From JAJNNC01 sp038232695 (GTDB lineage: Bacteria > Bacteroidota > Bacteroidia > Cytophagales > Cyclobacteriaceae), in NCBI GenBank assembly GCA_038232695.1, contig JBBSNI010000222.1, forward strand, positions 1 to 9,132: a stretch of 9,132 nucleotides of DNA, read 5' to 3'. The notes below the pieces were generated by a model that saw nothing but the letters and a program-made list of their open reading frames with translations, was not told the DNA's origin and searched no databases. Shown here piece by piece: positions 7,424 through 9,132 of this stretch. Every line of letters starts with the position of its first letter. Position 1 is the first letter of the stretch. Position numbers and translations under genes: made by a program.

Positions 7424-7462
7424 CCTCAGAGGTCTGTTTCCTCACAGCCTCGGGAGATTAAC
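7424..7462. repeat. Palindromic intergenic repeat, unit 3
   Basis: Starts with CCTCAGAGGTCTGT as in unit 1 and ends CCTCGGGAGATTAAC, close to the flank of unit 2. The arms GAGG-CTGT and ACAG-CCTC pair over 8 bp with one bulged T (7433) and a TTCCTC loop (7438-7443). It ends 17 bases before the ftsX start codon, so any transcript read through from yidC would carry this hairpin in the ftsX leader. Confidence 0.8.
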
Positions 7463-7479
7463 ACCCTAATGCCTGATCC

Positions 7480-8379
7480 ATGGAAGTCAGAGATGTCAAG
7501 ATACGCAAGAAGAAGAAACTGGGCAGCTATCCTTATGTGAGCGTGGTATTTAGTATCTCGCTGGCTTTATTTGTCATTGGCTTGTTTGGACTTTTAATAC
7601 TACATGCCAACCGCCTGACGCAGATCATCAAGGAAAACATTGAAATCCAGGTGTATCTTAACCAAACCATTTCGGAAAACGACCGGATCAAAATCCAGAA
7701 AACGCTGGCTAACAAAGATTACATCAACGTGATAGATGCGGAGCCGCAGATCAGCTTTATTTCTAAAGAAGAAGCTGCCGAAAGCTTTATCGAAGAGACC
7801 GGCGAAGATTTTATCCAGTTTCTGGGAGAAAACCCCCTGCGCGATGCCTACACGCTCAACATCAAACCGGACTATTACGATACCCAAAGTCTGCAAAAGA
7901 TCAAGCTGGACATAGAGCGCATCAGCGGCGTGTTTGAAGTAACCTATGTAGAAAGCCTGATCAATGCCATCAACAAAAATATCGCTAAGATCAGTATGGT
8001 GCTGATGGGTTTTGCCGTCTTGCTCGTCATTATTGTCGCCATACTGATCAATAATACCATACGGCTGGCGTTGTTTTCCCAGCGGTTTCTGATCCGCAGT
8101 ATGCAACTGGTAGGCGCTACGCGCCGCTTTATCAAAAAGCCTTTTTTGCTGCGCTCCTTTGCGCATGGGCTGCTGGGTGGTATCTTTGCTTCGGTGTTGC
8201 TGCTGGGCGTACTCAACTATGCCAACCAGCAGATTGAGGATATTGATAAGTTGCAGGAGCCTGTTAAAATTTTTATCCTGTTGGGTGGTCTGCTCGTCCT
8301 GGGCGGCTTTATGGGGCTGCTGAGTACTTACCGTGCCATCAACAAATATTTGAAAATGTCTTTAGACCAACTTTATTAA
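7480..8379 (+). CDS. ftsX: Cell division protein FtsX (ABC transporter permease-like)
   Basis: Inner-membrane protein of the divisome. With the ATPase FtsE it transmits a signal across the membrane that activates septal peptidoglycan hydrolases. The product is 299 residues, normal for the family. A basic N-terminus (KIRKKKK, 7-13) precedes TM1 at about 20-42. The extracytoplasmic FtsX domain spans about 52-157, with IEIQVYL at its start and ISKEEA at 94-99. Three further membrane segments lie at about 170-192, 226-247 and 262-284. The cytoplasmic loop RSMQLVGATRRFIKKPFLLR (206-225) is a family hallmark. No ftsE is adjacent, unlike the ftsEX operons of many bacteria; this fits what I recall for Bacteroidota, where ftsX is followed by DUF3098 and uppP. 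The DUF3098 gene starts one base after the stop, so translation is probably coupled. The short leader after the palindromic repeats has no Shine-Dalgarno sequence. Confidence 0.96.
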   Translation: MEVRDVKIRKKKKLGSYPYVSVVFSISLALFVIGLFGLLILHANRLTQIIKENIEIQVYLNQTISENDRIKIQKTLANKDYINVIDAEPQISFISKEEAAESFIEETGEDFIQFLGENPLRDAYTLNIKPDYYDTQSLQKIKLDIERISGVFEVTYVESLINAINKNIAKISMVLMGFAVLLVIIVAILINNTIRLALFSQRFLIRSMQLVGATRRFIKKPFLLRSFAHGLLGGIFASVLLLGVLNYANQQIEDIDKLQEPVKIFILLGGLLVLGGFMGLLSTYRAINKYLKMSLDQLY

Positions 8380-8380
8380 C

Positions 8381-8587
8381 ATGAGCGACAAAGAACTGCT
8401 TCCTTTTGGCAAAAAAAACTATATCCTGATGCTCACCGGCATCGGCATCCTCATCCTGGGTTTTACTTTGATGAGCCTCGACGACCAGCCGTATGGCTTT
8501 GGTTTCCTGGGCATTACCCTGGGCCCGATCACGGTCATGATCGGCTTTATCGTTGAGTTTTTTGCCATCCTTTCCAAACCCAAATAG
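8381..8587 (+). CDS. DUF3098 family small membrane protein
   Basis: A 68-residue protein with two predicted membrane helices, about 14-32 (YILMLTGIGILILGFTLMS) and 43-64 (GITLGPITVMIGFIVEFFAI), joined by a short loop containing DDQPYGFGF. The N-terminal LPFGKKNY and the central LGITLGPI pattern are what I recognise as the DUF3098 family, found mainly in Bacteroidota. Both termini are likely cytoplasmic, since they carry the Lys residues. The function is unknown. Its position one base after ftsX and 14 bases before uppP, an order I recall as conserved in the phylum, suggests a role in division or envelope synthesis, but this is inference from context only. Confidence 0.88.
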   Translation: MSDKELLPFGKKNYILMLTGIGILILGFTLMSLDDQPYGFGFLGITLGPITVMIGFIVEFFAILSKPK

Positions 8588-8601
8588 TACAGCATATTTT
8601 T

Positions 8602-9132
8602 ATGTCCATCATAGAGGCTATTATTTTAGGCATTGTGCAGGGGCTGACGGAGTTTCTTCCGGTCAGCAGCAGCGGTCATATCGAGTTGGGTACAGTGCTA
8701 TTGGGCATAGAAAGCACCGATAACCTTCTGTTTTCCGTCATTGTACACCTGGCTACCGCCCTGAGTACCATCGTAGTTTTCAGAAAAGATATTGCCGAGA
8801 TCATCATAGGACTGTTTCAATTCAAATGGAACGGTGCAACCGAATACGCTACTAAAATCATTATCTCTATGATTCCGGTAGGCATTATTGGTGTATTTTT
8901 TAAAGACGAAGCGGAAAGCTTTTTTGGCGGTCAGGTGATGCTGGTCGGCTTTATGCTGCTGCTTACCGGCACACTGCTGGCCATGACCTATTATGCCCGC
9001 AAGCAGGCAGGTCCGGTCACGTACGGCAAGGCGCTGATCATCGGTATGGCACAGGGATTGGCTATTTTGCCGGGGCTTTCCCGCTCGGGGTCTACCATTG
9101 CTACGGCGCTGCTGGTAGGCGTGGAGAAAGAA
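8602..9132 (+). CDS. uppP: Undecaprenyl-diphosphate phosphatase UppP/BacA, N-terminal part (runs off right edge)
   Basis: Integral membrane enzyme that removes a phosphate from undecaprenyl diphosphate, recycling the carrier lipid for peptidoglycan and other glycans; overproduction gives bacitracin resistance in other bacteria. The frame is open for 177 codons to the window edge; family members are about 260-280 residues, so roughly a third is missing. The first signature is QGLTEFLPVSSSGH (13-26), with Glu17 and His26 as catalytic residues; Gln13 sits where E. coli has a first Glu, a known family variant. The second is LPGLSRSGST (156-165), with Arg161. Hydrophobic segments lie at about 42-60, 85-100, 112-130 and 143-158. 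The start is fixed by the short MSIIEAIILGIVQG N-terminus. It is the third gene of the compact ftsX-DUF3098-uppP run, with an A/T-rich leader and no visible promoter of its own. Confidence 0.96.
   Translation, partial: MSIIEAIILGIVQGLTEFLPVSSSGHIELGTVLLGIESTDNLLFSVIVHLATALSTIVVFRKDIAEIIIGLFQFKWNGATEYATKIIISMIPVGIIGVFFKDEAESFFGGQVMLVGFMLLLTGTLLAMTYYARKQAGPVTYGKALIIGMAQGLAILPGLSRSGSTIATALLVGVEKE

Noticed and set aside
7273..7462. The palindromes as a CRISPR array
   Set aside because: Only three degenerate copies with uneven spacing (core starts at 7278, 7372 and 7429) and no conserved spacer length or cas genes.
7352..7540. A 62-codon plus-strand ORF over the palindromic repeats
   Set aside because: It is composed largely of repeat sequence, overlaps the start of ftsX in another frame and gives an Arg-rich product without recognisable features.

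Overview
This window looks like chromosomal DNA from a member of the Bacteroidota, probably a Cytophagales-type marine or soil bacterium. The evidence is the gene order (pyrG-yidC, then ftsX, a DUF3098 small membrane protein, then uppP), which I know as typical of this phylum. Starts lack Shine-Dalgarno sequences and have A/T-rich leaders, and there are TAnnTTTG-like promoter elements. The assignment rests on recalled gene order and motifs, not on a search.

Layout. Positions 1-1851 (minus strand) hold the N-terminal 617 codons of a large exported protein made of Ig/cadherin-like and PKD-like modules, with a duplicated 71-residue block. It runs off the left edge. A 433-base A/T-rich divergent intergenic region (1852-2284) follows. 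All further genes are on the plus strand: a membrane-anchored family 2 glycosyltransferase (2285-3448), CTP synthase pyrG (3536-5167), the membrane insertase yidC (5283-7268), a 211-base gap packed with short palindromic repeats (7269-7479), the divisome protein ftsX (7480-8379), a DUF3098 protein (8381-8587), and the first 177 codons of undecaprenyl-diphosphate phosphatase uppP (8602 to the right edge).

How the genes fit together. Most plus-strand genes serve the cell envelope. YidC inserts membrane proteins, FtsX controls septal peptidoglycan hydrolysis, and UppP recycles the lipid carrier used for peptidoglycan and surface glycans. The glycosyltransferase probably builds a surface glycan. 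PyrG makes CTP, needed for nucleic acids, phospholipids and some activated sugars. ftsX, the DUF3098 gene and uppP are packed with gaps of 1 and 14 bases and are almost certainly one transcript. The upstream genes are spaced by 87, 115 and 211 bases and may have their own promoters.

I found no convincing undescribed system such as a defence island or novel RNA. The signals most worth a second look are the family of three hairpin repeats plus a different G/C hairpin between yidC and ftsX, the lysine-rich tandem repeats at the YidC C-terminus, and the internally duplicated surface protein.
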